From positions 1 through 5,854 of the forward strand of contig JBKPRD010000359.1 in the NCBI GenBank assembly GCA_046734415.1: a DNA stretch of 5,854 nucleotides, read 5' to 3'. A program made the position numbers and the translations under genes. Positions 5,674 through 5,854 of this stretch are shown in pieces. Below the pieces are notes generated by a model that saw nothing but the letters and a program-made list of their open reading frames with translations, had not been told where the DNA came from and ran no database searches. Source of the DNA: DATBLE01 sp046734415 (GTDB taxonomy: Bacteria > Actinomycetota > Thermoleophilia > Gaiellales > Gaiellaceae). Positions within the stretch are counted from its first letter, which is position 1, and each line of letters starts with the position of its first letter.

Positions 5674-5854
5674 TCATTCGTTGCGAACGAACTGCCTGAC
5701 TCGTTCTGCGACAAGGTCAGGCGCCTTCTCCTCGGGCGCCTCGTGATCGAGCCCGTCGATGATCTCGGCCTCCGAGTCCGGGATCACGCGCTGAAGCGCC
5801 TCGAAGAGCTCCGTGGTGGCGCGCCGCGGGCTCTTCTTCCCGCCGAGCAGCAGC
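5674..5854 (-). CDS. Alpha/beta-fold hydrolase, C-terminal end (cut by window edge)
   Basis: The frame enters from the right edge and gives 59 codons before TGA at 5676-5674. It starts with LLLGGKKSPR, continues LFEALQRVIPDSEAEIIDGL, then DHEAPEEKAPDLVAERVRQF and ends VRNE. This is the usual tail of alpha/beta hydrolases: a strand ending in LLGG-x-xSP, the strand and turn around 'I-P-x-x-x-x-x-I-x-G-x-x-H' that delivers the catalytic His (fragment residue 37, in GLDHEAP), and a last helix of the form 'aPdl-a-x-x-v-x-x-F'. The nucleophile and acid lie outside the window, so activity and substrate cannot be judged. The family is broad (esterases, lipases, haloperoxidase-like and others). It ends 60 bases before the MMPL transporter on the same strand, with a hairpin in between. 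A second inverted repeat, TTCGTT-GCG-AACGAA (5677-5691), overlaps its last codons. Confidence 0.75.
   Translation of the reverse strand, partial: LLLGGKKSPRRATTELFEALQRVIPDSEAEIIDGLDHEAPEEKAPDLVAERVRQFVRNE

Noticed and set aside
1..5854. Mobile element, CRISPR, tRNA/rRNA or toxin-antitoxin content
   Set aside because: I found no transposase or integrase motifs, no regularly spaced repeats, no tRNA-like cloverleaf and no small paired ORFs. Composition is even across the window.

Overview
The window is about two-thirds G+C and densely coding, with strongly G/C-biased third codon positions. It looks like chromosomal DNA of a high-GC soil-type bacterium, most likely an Actinomycetota. The protein families point the same way: an MmyB-type XRE regulator, a DUF5937-like/ArsR regulator, a two-half MMPL exporter and a RibD-C type reductase. 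I cannot name the lineage more precisely. No rRNA, tRNA, CRISPR array, IS element or phage gene is visible, and every gene-free gap is about 110 bases or shorter.

Layout from left to right. (1) Positions 1-829, minus strand: a RibD-C/DHFR-like reductase (176-829) followed 13 bases later by the first 54 codons of an SMP-30/gluconolactonase-like protein that runs off the left edge. (2) Positions 885-1508, minus strand: the decayed remains of an NmrA-like NAD(P)-binding protein. It lacks the N-terminal nucleotide-binding part and also an internal block. (3) Positions 1536-2351, minus strand: an intact XRE-family regulator with a C-terminal MmyB-like ligand-binding domain. (4) Positions 2464-3468, plus strand: a DUF5937-like regulator with a C-terminal ArsR-type winged helix. 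It is transcribed divergently from the XRE gene across a gap of about 110 bases that should hold both promoters. (5) Positions 3478-5613, minus strand: a complete 711-residue MMPL/RND-type membrane transporter, convergent with the ArsR-type gene and separated from it by only 9 bases. (6) Positions 5674-5854, minus strand: the last 59 codons of an alpha/beta-fold hydrolase, upstream of the transporter and possibly co-transcribed with it.

The genes form small, loosely related units rather than one pathway: a reductase plus lactonase-like pair, a divergent pair of one-component regulators, and a hydrolase plus exporter pair. The XRE and ArsR-type proteins are plausible small-molecule sensors for neighbouring enzyme or efflux genes, but the sequence does not show which promoters they bind. 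I see no convincing new system. The points most worth checking are the doubly deleted NmrA remnant, the inverted repeat that spans the stop codons of the two convergent genes, the unequal Asp-Trp/Asp-Tyr proton-relay motifs of the transporter, and the leaderless-looking start of the XRE gene.
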